64,000 nt of DNA from Novosphingobium sp. PP1Y. GTDB lineage: Bacteria > Pseudomonadota > Alphaproteobacteria > Sphingomonadales > Sphingomonadaceae. Shown here one piece after another: positions 16,685 through 24,861 of the stretch (its first letter is position 1; every line of letters begins with the position of its first letter). The stretch is from the NCBI RefSeq assembly GCF_000253255.1, contig NC_015580.1, forward strand, positions 3,423,001-3,487,000. The letters are read 5' to 3'. The notes beneath the pieces are model-generated. The model had not been told where the DNA came from. It did no database searches and was given only the letters and a program-made list of their open reading frames with translations. The position numbers and the translations under genes were made by a program.

Positions 16685-17464
16685 TCAGGCCGGGTTCGGC
16701 CATTGGGCGACGAGTTCGAACACGCCGGTCTGGTAAACCGGATCGAGCAGGAACGAGCCGACTGGCGGCGAGGCAATGGATTCGCCAGGGACGAACTTGC
16801 CGGTGCGGTGGCCTTCCATGCCGATCCGTACCAGCTTGGCGATGTCGCGCTTAATGTCGTCGCTGTCGAATTCGCAGATCGCCATGTTCTGCGGCAGATC
16901 GCCCATCAGGCGCGGCAACTGGACCTTGCTGGGCCGGTAGAAGCTGCAGGCGATCAGGCCGGGCGAGGTCGTCATTTCCTCGACGTGGGGCGGCCACCAG
17001 GCGTCGACCACCGGCTTTGCCTCTTCCGATGTCGGGGAGCCGAAAACCATCATGATGTGCTTGCGCGCGGGCGGCAGCGGAGGCAGCCCCTCGCCTAGCG
17101 GCTCATTGCCGTGATTCTCCGGAAACTCGCAGTCGAGTTCATAGACGCACGACTGGAACGTAGGGTGCAGCTCGAATGCTTCGGGCCGCGGCGGCGGAAT
17201 CCGCTTTGCCAAGCTAGCTGCCCACAACGTCCTGAAATTGCCGGCCAGATCGTCGGTCTCGAACTCATAGAGTGCCATGGTCTTCGGCAGCTTCACCGTC
17301 AAGCGCGGCATCTGCGCGATGGCGGGCTTGAACAACTGGGCCGAGATCAGCCCCGGCAGCGTGCACATCTCGATGAGATGGGTCTTGTACCAGGCGGCAA
17401 CTTCATCTTCGTACTCATCGGAGGTTGCCCCTCCGTAAACCATGTAGACTGTCTTGGCGCTCAT
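16685..17464 (-). CDS. Protein with two tandem EthD-like domains
   Basis: The 259 residues consist of two related halves. Residues about 5-115 and 135-250 repeat the same order: a first strand with YGGATS or FGSPTS, a W-containing helix, the loop MCTLPGLISAQLFKP or MTTSPGLIACSFYRP, then MPRL/LPRL, then the strand MALYEFETDD or MAICEFDSDD. Each half matches a single dimeric alpha+beta barrel domain, so the protein is an internal duplication that would make a pseudo-dimer. It belongs to the meta operon, 62 bp after the VOC gene. Function is unknown; the repeat itself is plain in the sequence. Confidence 0.72.
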   Translation of the reverse strand: MSAKTVYMVYGGATSDEYEDEVAAWYKTHLIEMCTLPGLISAQLFKPAIAQMPRLTVKLPKTMALYEFETDDLAGNFRTLWAASLAKRIPPPRPEAFELHPTFQSCVYELDCEFPENHGNEPLGEGLPPLPPARKHIMMVFGSPTSEEAKPVVDAWWPPHVEEMTTSPGLIACSFYRPSKVQLPRLMGDLPQNMAICEFDSDDIKRDIAKLVRIGMEGHRTGKFVPGESIASPPVGSFLLDPVYQTGVFELVAQWPNPA

Positions 17465-17526
17465 GAGATTGAACTCCTCGGCGTGATTGTAGGCTTATGA
17501 GCGCCTCGCCGGGCACTCAGTCGAAT

Positions 17527-17991
17527 TCAGGCGGGCATTTTGAGATGAAGGCTTTCGCTTTCAGGGATCATGCCGATCTCGATGAGGTTGCCATCGGGAT
17601 CGTGCCCATAGACCGAAGCGTTGGCGCCGAAATGCAGCGGCATCGGATGCACGAATGTCATGCCCAGTGCCGAAAGCCGCTCGTACTCCGCATCGATGTC
17701 CGTCACATCGACCATGAAATGGGTATAGCCGCGGTCATAGGCCTTGGCGGGCTCCAGCTTGTCACCCTTCGGGGTCTGCCACTCGAACAGTTCGATCAAG
17801 CAGTTGGCAGTGCGCATCATCAATATCCGGGCTTTCGCGTCCGGCACGCCAACGACGAGCGTGGCCACTTCGAAATCCTCCAGCCGAACCTCCTCGCCCA
17901 CAGCTTCAAAGCCGAACGCGGCCTCATAGAAGGCACGCAGGCGATCAAGATTGCCGGTATGGATGCCGATGTGATGAATGCCGCGGATCAT
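17527..17991 (-). CDS. VOC-family (glyoxalase/dioxygenase superfamily) protein
   Basis: This single VOC unit of 154 residues has the starting motif IHHIGIHTGNLDRLRAFYEAAFGF, read here in two parts (IHHIGIHTGNL, RLRAFYEAAFGF). YTHFMVDVTD and the ending DPDGNLIEIGMI supply the usual His and Glu metal ligands. It is too short for a two-domain extradiol dioxygenase and resembles methylmalonyl-CoA epimerase or lyase-type members. It lies second in the operon, between the SDR and the EthD-like genes. An isomerisation or lyase step in the same pathway is possible; the substrate is unknown. Confidence 0.8.
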   Translation of the reverse strand: MIRGIHHIGIHTGNLDRLRAFYEAAFGFEAVGEEVRLEDFEVATLVVGVPDAKARILMMRTANCLIELFEWQTPKGDKLEPAKAYDRGYTHFMVDVTDIDAEYERLSALGMTFVHPMPLHFGANASVYGHDPDGNLIEIGMIPESESLHLKMPA

Positions 17992-18098
17992 GCCGCTTCG
18001 CCCGTTCGACTTTCACTGCGCAAGGAAGCCTCCATTAGACATCTTTCGCTGTTCATCGCTTCATCTCCAATCTGTCGGCAACACGCGGGGCCCCTCAG

Positions 18099-19031
18099 CT
18101 ATGCCTCGAGCAAGCCAAGGCGCGTTGCGATGTGATGCATTTCCCCTGACGGGCTATGCGGAACGATGTGCTCCCGCGTGCGCGTGATGCGAGCAATATT
18201 GGCGGCGACATCCTCAAGCTCGGGCAGGACGCCCGCCCCCGGAACCGCCCAACCATGTGTAAGTCCCAGAAAAACGCGCCCATACCAGCCGGCGCCCGCC
18301 GCCAGTACCATACCGGTCTGACTGCACTGGGAAGAGCACAGGTACTGAACCAGAGGGCTGATCGCGGCGACCGACTTGTAAGGGGCCAACGCAGCATCAG
18401 GATCGGATTTTTCATAGGCGATTTCCGGAATCGGGTTGGCATCTTGCGTCATAGTCGAGCCGCCGGCCTGGGGATTGATCATGTTTACAAGGATGCCGTG
18501 CTCCTTGCCCTCGGCGGCCAGCGCCCGCGTCATACCGACTAGCCCGGCCTTCGCCGTGGCATATTCGCTATAGCCCTGCTCGGGATACACGCCGCCCGCC
18601 GAACCGGTCATAACGATCCTGCCATAGCCCTTGGCCTGCATGATTGCCCAGGCCGGCTGCGTGACGCAGAACGCCCCTTTTAGGTGGACCGCCAGAACGT
18701 CTTCGAAATGCGAGAGCGGCATTGTCGCGAAGAGGCCAGCGTGGACGTTGCCGGCATTATTGACAAGAATGTCGAGCGTACCAAAATGCGTCAGCGCCGC
18801 CGCGACGATCGCCAATCCACCCTCCGGCGTGGCCACCGAATGATACGATGCAACCGCCTTGCCACCCGCAGCCACGATATCCGACACAACAGCATCCGCG
18901 CAAGCTGAGTCGATGTCGTTGACGATGACCGACGCACCGCGACGAGCGAGGTCGATCGCATACCCGCGCCCAAGGTTCCGCCCGGCGCCTGTTACGATCG
19001 CAACCTGACCTTTGAAATCAATCAGCGACAT
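18099..19031 (-). CDS. SDR of the 3-hydroxyacyl-CoA dehydrogenase-like type
   Basis: This is a 310-residue SDR with the cofactor motif VTGAGRNLGRGYAI, NNAG, the active-site segment SEYATAK and a C-terminal extension about 60 residues longer than in classical SDRs. The Asp-rich NDIDS after beta-2 favours NAD. Sequence style is close to the dehydrogenase units of multifunctional (3R)-hydroxyacyl-CoA enzymes. It is the first gene of the minus-strand operon that ends at 7971, so the operon promoter should lie in 19032-19343. A beta-oxidation-type dehydrogenation of a side chain or alicyclic alcohol is plausible. Confidence 0.85.
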   Translation of the reverse strand: MSLIDFKGQVAIVTGAGRNLGRGYAIDLARRGASVIVNDIDSACADAVVSDIVAAGGKAVASYHSVATPEGGLAIVAAALTHFGTLDILVNNAGNVHAGLFATMPLSHFEDVLAVHLKGAFCVTQPAWAIMQAKGYGRIVMTGSAGGVYPEQGYSEYATAKAGLVGMTRALAAEGKEHGILVNMINPQAGGSTMTQDANPIPEIAYEKSDPDAALAPYKSVAAISPLVQYLCSSQCSQTGMVLAAGAGWYGRVFLGLTHGWAVPGAGVLPELEDVAANIARITRTREHIVPHSPSGEMHHIATRLGLLEA

Positions 19032-19343
19032 GACCTGCCCCCCTCGAAACCAAAATACCGGAGGATTTACCCGGCAATAGCGGCACGGCGTGAATCGAAG
19101 TCGCCAACAGAAGCCTCGCCAACGGGCGGCGATTTTCCGCGAGAAGACCTACTTCCGCGCCGATTTGATATGTAACCGGATTCACCCGCTGTGCTTGCAC
19201 CAATCGGGGAAATTGCAATTGGTCCAGAGCGCTTTCCAATGCGCCGGGGCACAAGCCCAACAGCGGTTTTCAGCTCGCTGCGCGGATCGAGTGTGTAACC
19301 TGCACGCCCAGGCTATCCTTGGCTTGTTAAGTTCCGAGTCGCT
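19032..19343. promoter_or_regulatory. Intergenic region upstream of the meta operon
   Basis: No gene is supported in these 312 bases. They hold ACCAAT at 19199-19204 and its inverted copy ATTGGT at 19218-19223 (spacer 13), within CAATTGGTCCA at 19216-19226, which resembles a sequence upstream of the other minus-strand block. This is the expected place for the promoter and operator of the 12-gene operon. No convincing -35/-10 pair was identified by eye. Confidence 0.4.
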
Positions 19344-21047
19344 TCAATTCTTCCAATTCGCGCCCCGCGCCGTCCCGCCTATCCCCGGATTGAACATGTT
19401 CGATGGATCGAGCGCACGGTAGTGATTAGCCAGATCCGGCTTCGCCGCGTAGAGGTGGCCAACATTATGCTCCGCAGGATATTCCGCACCGCGCCGGTCC
19501 AGGATCTCCAGCATTTCGCGTTCCAGCGCCAATGGGTCCGCACCCTTCCTGACGATATAGTCCTGATGAAAGACGTGGCAGAAAAAGTGGCCGTAATAGA
19601 GCTTATGGACAAGCTTGTCCGTAATGCTGTCCGGCAGCATCTCGAACCAGTCACGATCGTTGCGCCGCAAGGCAATGTCCAAAGCGATGATGTCCTCGAC
19701 CGTGCGGTGATGGATCGCACGGTATCGGATCGCCGCCCCCGCCACTGCAAAGCGGTGCAGGAAGGCCTTGGCGGCTTCCTTCTGCGAACAGGCGAAGAAG
19801 TCTCCATCGGCGCTGGGAAAGGCGCGCTCGAGATAGGCCTGCGCCTCTGCCACGCCATTGCCGCCCATCTTCAGGATCAGATGATGTTCGAACTTGTCCC
19901 TGAAAGCACGCAGCCGGGTGGGCAGATGATCGCCAAAACACCGACCCGCCGCCTGCATGAAGCTGTCACTGGCATGGCGCAGCCCCCCCGGGGCCTTGCG
20001 CATCCATGCATCGAGGCGCGCCTTGGCGCCGAACAACCTGGGCAAACGCGCGGTTCCCAGTCGCTCGATGGCGATCACGGTATCCTTACCATAGCGCGCA
20101 GCAAGGTCGAAGGCCTCGCGATGCATATATTCGCCAGCGACCGGCAGACATTCGAAATCCTTGAGGATATCGCGCCGGATCCTGGCCAACTCAGCCGTAT
20201 TGTTAGTACCGATATAAAAGGTCTGCGTGTCTGTCTCGGCGGGAAACGTGTCGAGTCGCACTGCAAGAACGGCCACCTTGCCGGCACTGCCTGATGCTTC
20301 GTAGAGCCGGCTCGGATCGGCGTTGAAACGGGCCGGGGTTGGTTCCTCGACTTGGCGCACATGCTCGCAATATCGATGGTCCGAAGCATGACGGACCTCA
20401 TCGGTTGAGACATCGTTGCTGGAAAAGTCCCCCTTCTCGACGCGACGCAATATCTCCTCGGGCCCATCGCCCAGCCTGATGCCCAGATGATTGACCAGTT
20501 GCAGGCGGCCTTGCGCATCGACTTGGGCGAACAGAGCGAGTTCGGTATAGGCAGGCCCGCGCTGGACCAGTGCTCCCCCGGAATTATTGCAGACGCCACC
20601 CAACACGGATGCGCCGATGCAGGAAGACCCGATGACGGAATGCGGCTCCCGGTCGAACGGCTTGAGTACTGATTCCAGTTCGAACAGGGTGGATCCAGGC
20701 ATGCACAGGACCTGCTGGCCACCGTCGATCGGATGAATTCCCTTTATCCTCAGCGTGTTGATGAGAACCACTTCGCGATCATAGCTGCCATCGGGGGTAG
20801 ACCCGCCAGTCAGCCCGGTATTGGCCGACTGGATGATGACGATAACCCCGGCATTCACGCAAGCCTTCAACACCCTCCACAACTCGACCAGATTAGCTGG
20901 CCTGACGACCGCGAGCACCGATCCCTCGCCATAACGATAGCCGGTCGTGAAGCGTCTAGCGCGGCTCTTCTTTGTAATAACCGAACGCGAGCCGACGATG
21001 GCTCGCAAGTCGTCAACAACACCGGGCAACTGCGGTTTGAGTGGCAT
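19344..21047 (-). CDS. dld: Quinone-dependent D-lactate dehydrogenase
   Basis: This is a 567-residue FAD enzyme close in length to E. coli Dld (571). The PCMH-type FAD domain shows VVRPANLVELWRVLKAC, IIQSANTGLTGGSTP and ASVLGGVCNNSGGALVQRGPAYTE (parts ASVLGGVCNNSGG and RGPAYTE). The Dld-specific middle and C-terminal parts follow (EHNVGHLY, LDPSNMFNPGIGG). ATG 21047 is chosen because TAGGAC precedes it and Dld homology starts there; the frame reaches back to 21125. It oxidises D-lactate at the inner membrane and passes electrons to quinone. The glyoxalase gene beside it could supply D-lactate from methylglyoxal via glyoxalase II. Confidence 0.92.
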   Translation of the reverse strand: MPLKPQLPGVVDDLRAIVGSRSVITKKSRARRFTTGYRYGEGSVLAVVRPANLVELWRVLKACVNAGVIVIIQSANTGLTGGSTPDGSYDREVVLINTLRIKGIHPIDGGQQVLCMPGSTLFELESVLKPFDREPHSVIGSSCIGASVLGGVCNNSGGALVQRGPAYTELALFAQVDAQGRLQLVNHLGIRLGDGPEEILRRVEKGDFSSNDVSTDEVRHASDHRYCEHVRQVEEPTPARFNADPSRLYEASGSAGKVAVLAVRLDTFPAETDTQTFYIGTNNTAELARIRRDILKDFECLPVAGEYMHREAFDLAARYGKDTVIAIERLGTARLPRLFGAKARLDAWMRKAPGGLRHASDSFMQAAGRCFGDHLPTRLRAFRDKFEHHLILKMGGNGVAEAQAYLERAFPSADGDFFACSQKEAAKAFLHRFAVAGAAIRYRAIHHRTVEDIIALDIALRRNDRDWFEMLPDSITDKLVHKLYYGHFFCHVFHQDYIVRKGADPLALEREMLEILDRRGAEYPAEHNVGHLYAAKPDLANHYRALDPSNMFNPGIGGTARGANWKN

Positions 21048-21319
21048 ACTGTGCGTCCTATCCCAGAATCCAATTAGTGCATGGACCTTCTGAATCGTAC
21101 ATACTGGTTCTTTCGGCATGGCCAAGCATCGGCTTCAGTTCGTTCCGGCCTGATTACTGTGTCGCGCCAATGTCGATTTGACCGATCGCGCATATTGCTT
21201 TGGGTCCATTGAGCATTGGCGATTGACCACTGCTCCGGCCAGCAAATAGGCGCTCATGCGGGCGCCCCGGCACCATCCAGGTGCTCAGCCCTTGATGACG
21301 GCAAACGGAAGAACATGAT
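21048..21319. promoter_or_regulatory. Divergent intergenic region between dld and gloA
   Basis: No gene is supported here. The region must hold promoters for both dld (minus strand) and gloA (plus strand). It contains an 8-bp inverted repeat, CGCCAATG at 21165-21172 and CATTGGCG at 21214-21221, with a 41-bp spacer. The role of that repeat is unknown. Confidence 0.35.
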
Positions 21320-21715
21320 ATGGCCAAACTGATACATACGATGATCCGGGTTCTTGAAGAAGATCGGTCCGTTGCCTTTTACAAGACTGCGCTCGGTCTT
21401 GATGTCGCCGACCGCTTCGCCTTCGACAGTTTCACCTTGGTTTATCTGCGCAACGCGCAGAACGACGTGGAAATCGAGCTGACGATCAACCTCGACCGCG
21501 CCGAACCCTATGACCTTGGCGACGGCTACGGTCATGTCGCTGTCGCCGTAGAGGACCTGGATGCTGAGCATGCCCGCATGGAGGCTTCCGGGATAGCTCC
21601 CGCACCGATCAAGGAATTTTTCCGCGACGGATCGCTGATGGCGCGCTTCTTCTTCATTCAAGACCCCGATGGCTACAAGATCGAGATCCTGCAGCGCCAC
21701 GGTCGCTACGTCTAA
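21320..21715 (+). CDS. gloA: Lactoylglutathione lyase (glyoxalase I)
   Basis: This 131-residue glyoxalase has two VOC half-modules and the four metal ligands expected for GloA: His in KLIHTMIRV, Glu in DVEIELT, His in GYGHVAVAV and Glu in YKIEILQR. It isomerises the hemithioacetal of methylglyoxal and glutathione to lactoylglutathione. Length and motifs match bacterial GloA. It is divergent from dld, an enzyme that would consume the D-lactate produced after glyoxalase II. A strong hairpin follows the stop codon. Assignment is firm. Confidence 0.93.
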   Translation: MAKLIHTMIRVLEEDRSVAFYKTALGLDVADRFAFDSFTLVYLRNAQNDVEIELTINLDRAEPYDLGDGYGHVAVAVEDLDAEHARMEASGIAPAPIKEFFRDGSLMARFFFIQDPDGYKIEILQRHGRYV

Positions 21716-21735
21716 ACGCACCGGACGCGGATCTC

Positions 21736-21778
21736 GCATCTTGGGGCCAGATGACCGGCGCATCTGGCCCCAAGATGC
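21736..21778. terminator. 18-bp perfect hairpin between converging genes
   Basis: GCATCTTGGGGCCAGATG (21736-21753) pairs perfectly with 21761-21778 across a 7-base loop. It lies 20 bases after the gloA stop and faces a convergent gene remnant. There is no T-run on either side, so it may act as a bidirectional, factor-assisted terminator or mRNA-stabilising stem. The stem is unusually long and perfect for either. Confidence 0.6.
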
Positions 21779-21823
21779 CGCGAGTGGCGATTCGGTAGTG
21801 GCCCGTAATGAACAGCAGACCGG

Positions 21824-22020
21824 TCAGAGGAACGCAGCGACCAGTCCGAGATTGAGCGCCACCAGTATCGCGAGCATGGTTATGATCCCGAAATCGGTGG
21901 CCAGCTTCATCAGGAGCGGCGCTTCGCGCAGTTCCATAAACTCGAACGCAACCAGCCGGACCTTGATGAAGGCCAGGACCAGCACCGCGACGCCGGCCAT
22001 GCGCGGATCGCCAGCCCTGA
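21824..22020 (-). pseudogene. Truncated cytochrome c oxidase subunit IV-type (prokaryotic) protein
   Basis: The last 58 residues (from Met at 22000) contain two membrane spans and the segment AFIKVRLVAFEFMELREAP. This is characteristic of the small prokaryotic COX4/NorF-like family, whose members are about 85-95 residues with a further N-terminal span. Upstream of about 22020 the similarity stops and the frame runs into an IS30-type transposase remnant on the other strand. The 5' third, including the first span, appears lost by the insertion or a later deletion. Family recognition is from memory of the KVRxVxxxFMELR pattern. Confidence 0.65.
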
Positions 22021-22061
22021 AGTGATATGGAAGAAGCGGCGCGCCGTGCTTCGACAGAGTC

Positions 22062-22457
22062 GGCGCTGGTCGATTGCATGGAGCCGAAGTCGTCCGCAAG
22101 GCCATCGTCGAATCCATGCGGGAGCTGCCAGAGAAACTCCGTCAGTCGCTAACGTGGGACCAAGGTGCCGAGATGACCCAGCACGCAACGCTCCGGGTCG
22201 ACAGCGGGCTGGAAATCTACTTCTGCGATCCGCAAAGCCCGTGACAGCGTGGCTCAAATGAAAACACCAACGGTCTCCTCCGCCAGTACTTCCCGAAAGG
22301 CACCGATCTCAGCCGGCACTCGACAGGGGAGCTCGAAGCAGTTGCTCACGCCACGAACGCGCGACCACGAAAGACGCTCGGATGGAAGACCCCTGCAGAA
22401 GTCCTCGACCAGTTCCTCGCTCCGCAGTATGAAGCAGGTGTTGCGACGACCGGTTGA
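22062..22457 (+). pseudogene. IS30-family transposase, 3' remnant with a nonsense mutation
   Basis: Translation from about 22077 gives the C-terminal third of an IS30 transposase: LTWDQGAEM, then EIYFCDPQSP, stop, QRGSNENTNGLLRQYFPKG, then PRKTLGWKTPAEVL and a terminal TGA at 22455-22457. The internal TGA at 22242-22244 replaces the conserved Trp of the SPWQRGSNENTNG motif, a single TGG to TGA change. The N-terminal two thirds are missing. It abuts the truncated COX4-type gene. The element is certainly inactive. Confidence 0.85.
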
Positions 22458-22764
22458 ATCCGCAGAGTAGTCGCCGACCCACCTTTCAAGTCGGGGGCAC
22501 AGCGCCTATTCTGCGCGTCCTGATTGGCGGAATGCCTGAGGACGTCGAAGTACTACTTGCGCTCGCACTACCGCAGTCCTGCAAAATGGCTGCCACCTTT
22601 GGCGACGAGTGGAAATTCCGGAATGGCGAGGCAGATTTTGCAAGGTGGGACACGCCCCCCGCCCTACTCTTTGCACCGACCGCGCAAACCTTCCGACCAG
22701 AAACTACACCAAGTGAGAGCGGTGACGTCGCAAGCCTTTCCGATCTCACGTTGAGATTGCCTGA
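22458..22764. other. Intergenic stretch with no recognised gene
   Basis: The 307 bases between the IS30 remnant and the transporter stop codon carry an open frame (22454-22774, plus strand) of 106 codons. It starts with TTG inside the transposase stop region and resembles no family I know. It is probably the flank or terminal part of the IS30 element, or other decayed DNA. No terminal inverted repeat could be identified. Confidence 0.4.
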
Positions 22765-23757
22765 TCACCGTTGAACACCAGGCTCGCCATCTCCTTCGAC
22801 GCGCAGACTATAGCGGCGAGCAAGGAACGCGCAAACGATCAGCTGAATCTGGTGGAAGATCATCAGCGGCAACACAATCATACTCACCGCCGAGCCTGTG
22901 AACAGCACGCTGGCCATCGGCAGGCCGCTGGCCAGCGACTTCTTGGAGCCGCAAAACTGCAGGACGATCTCGTTCTCAATTGACATTTTCATCAATCTAC
23001 GGCCGACAAAACCCGTAATCATCAAGGCAGCCGTCAGCAAGGTGGAAAGGATAATGGTCAGGACCACGAGGTCTGATAGGTATATTTGGTGCCAGATTCC
23101 CGCGATCACACCCTTCGAAAAGGCGGTATAGATGATCATTAGGATCGAGCCGCGATCGACATAGCCGAGCCAGCGTTTGTTCTTGGCAATTAAATTGCCG
23201 ATAATGGGACGTGCCAGTTGTCCTGCCAGAAATGGCGCCAGTAGTTGCAGCAGGATGTCCTCGAAGACATTGAAGTTCAGCGCCGCGCCGCCTGTCTGAA
23301 GCAGCCAGCCGGCCAACATCGGGCTGATGAACACGCCAAGGATGTTGGATCCGGAAGCTGCGCAAAGAGCCGCTGCCACGTTGCCGCGGGCAATCGCGGT
23401 AAAGGCGATTGAGGACTGGACGGTCGAAGGCATCAGGCAAAGAAAAACAATACCGGTCACCAGCATCCGCGGGAGGCTGGCCGGCGCGATCGCGGCGACA
23501 CCGACTCCCAATAGAGGAAACACCACGAAGGTGCTGGCTAGTACTGCAACGTGCAGTCGCCATTGAGCAATTCCGCTTACCGCCGCCTGCGGCGACAATC
23601 GGGCGCCATAGAGGAAGAAGAGCAGGATGATACCACCATCCGCGACATCTCCAGCCACTTGCGCGCCAAAGCCATGCGCCGGGAAAAGTGCAGCTATCGC
23701 GACGGTGGTCAGCATCAAGGCAATGTACGGATCGCATATGCGGAGAATTCTGCTCAT
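22765..23757 (-). CDS. Bile acid:sodium symporter-family transporter
   Basis: This hydrophobic protein of about 330 residues has around ten predicted spans. It shows the SBF-like patterns FLYGARLSPQAA, LCLMPSTVQSSIAFT and FCGSKKSLASGLPMA, which are those of the YfeH/SBF-like branch rather than eukaryote-like ASBT. ATG 23757 is chosen over the frame start at 23835 because the longer version would run through the palindromic operator and into the divergent LysR gene. It is divergent from a LysR regulator, a standard layout for inducible uptake. A steroid-like, carboxylate or osmolyte substrate is possible. Confidence 0.85.
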   Translation of the reverse strand: MSRILRICDPYIALMLTTVAIAALFPAHGFGAQVAGDVADGGIILLFFLYGARLSPQAAVSGIAQWRLHVAVLASTFVVFPLLGVGVAAIAPASLPRMLVTGIVFLCLMPSTVQSSIAFTAIARGNVAAALCAASGSNILGVFISPMLAGWLLQTGGAALNFNVFEDILLQLLAPFLAGQLARPIIGNLIAKNKRWLGYVDRGSILMIIYTAFSKGVIAGIWHQIYLSDLVVLTIILSTLLTAALMITGFVGRRLMKMSIENEIVLQFCGSKKSLASGLPMASVLFTGSAVSMIVLPLMIFHQIQLIVCAFLARRYSLRVEGDGEPGVQR

Positions 23758-23792
23758 AAAAGCGTTGTCGGACAAAACTCCTTGATTGGGAA

Positions 23793-23822
23793 TTACGATA
23801 ATCATAATATTAGTCATCGTAA
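23793..23822. promoter_or_regulatory. Candidate LysR operator
   Basis: TTACGAT (23793-23799) and ATCGTAA (23816-23822) form a perfect 7-bp inverted repeat with a 16-base AT-rich spacer, just upstream of the LysR start (23837) and 36 bases from the divergent transporter start (23757). The location and dyad fit a LysR autoregulatory site that also controls the transporter. Confidence 0.65.
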
Positions 23823-23836
23823 AATTGGATAACAAA

Positions 23837-24691
23837 ATGCTGGATCACGCATGGTTGCGAAGTTTTCTCGCTGTGGCTCGTGTACGCAACTTTACGCATG
23901 CGGCTGCGAATTTGGGACTGCGTCAACCTACGGTGAGCGAACATGTCCGCAAGCTGGAGACGGAATTCGATGTTCGCCTTTTCCTGCGCGATACTCATAG
24001 TGTTGCGCTAACCCGCGACGGCGAGGCGATGGTTGGGTTCGCCAATTCCATCTTAGAGACTTGCGAGCGAGCGCAGCGCCACTTTCGGCAGACAGATATT
24101 GGCGGATCCATCACGGTTGGCGTTACCGAGGACGTTGCGCTGGCAGGCCTGCCGGAACTGCTGCGCGGGTTTCGCGCCGAACATCCGCGTGTCTCGCTCG
24201 AACTGACGGTCGGACTTAGCGAAATCCTGCGCGGGCGTTTCGAACGCTGTGAACTCGACATGATCGTGATCAAGCGGCGTAAAGCCGATACGCAGGGAGA
24301 ACCGATTTGGCTTGAGCGATTGTGCTGGGTCGCGGCAGCCGATTTCCGGTTGCCGGTCGATGAGCCGCTGCCCTTGATCCTGTTGTCGCAGCCTGCGATA
24401 ACTCGAGATCTGGCACTGGCCGCGCTGGAGCGCGCGCAGATGAGTTGGCGCGTGGTTTGCACCAGTGATAGTCAGAGCGGCGTCCATGCCGCGTTGGAAG
24501 CGGGTTTGGGTATTGCGCCGCATGCTCGCTCGCTGATCCCCACGGGCCTTCGTGAACTTCGTGATCCGGACCTGCCGCTACTCGCCGAGGTGGAGTTCGC
24601 GATTTTCGCCGGCTCGAAGTCAAAGCGGTATCCTGGCAACGCACTCTACGATGCGATCACTCGTAAAGGACCGTCCATTTTCGCGCCTTAG
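23837..24691 (+). CDS. LysR-family transcriptional regulator
   Basis: The N-terminal 60 residues are a typical LysR winged helix-turn-helix (LRSFLAVARVRNFTHAAANL, then QPTVSEHVRKLE). The remainder is a periplasmic-binding-like effector domain of normal size (284 residues total). ATG 23837 is chosen because the HTH begins within five residues; the frame extends back to 23786 across the dyad. It is divergent from the SBF-type transporter gene and probably controls it in response to its substrate. Effector unknown. Confidence 0.92.
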   Translation: MLDHAWLRSFLAVARVRNFTHAAANLGLRQPTVSEHVRKLETEFDVRLFLRDTHSVALTRDGEAMVGFANSILETCERAQRHFRQTDIGGSITVGVTEDVALAGLPELLRGFRAEHPRVSLELTVGLSEILRGRFERCELDMIVIKRRKADTQGEPIWLERLCWVAAADFRLPVDEPLPLILLSQPAITRDLALAALERAQMSWRVVCTSDSQSGVHAALEAGLGIAPHARSLIPTGLRELRDPDLPLLAEVEFAIFAGSKSKRYPGNALYDAITRKGPSIFAP

Positions 24692-24861
24692 CTCTGTCAT
24701 GTTTGGACGGCGCCCTGCGATCAAGGATGATTTTTGATGATCTGACGTCAACGGGTGCGGGTTAGCGTCCGCGCTCGAGGCACAGACATAGCCACGGGCT
24801 TAGCAGATTATGCCCGGTACGTCGCATCACCTCATGGTTATGCTGGTGCCAAAAAACTGCG

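Noticed and set aside
22454..22774. 106-codon frame after the IS30 remnant
   Set aside because: It begins with TTG inside the transposase stop region, has no family resemblance and overlaps the transporter end; kept only as unexplained intergenic sequence.
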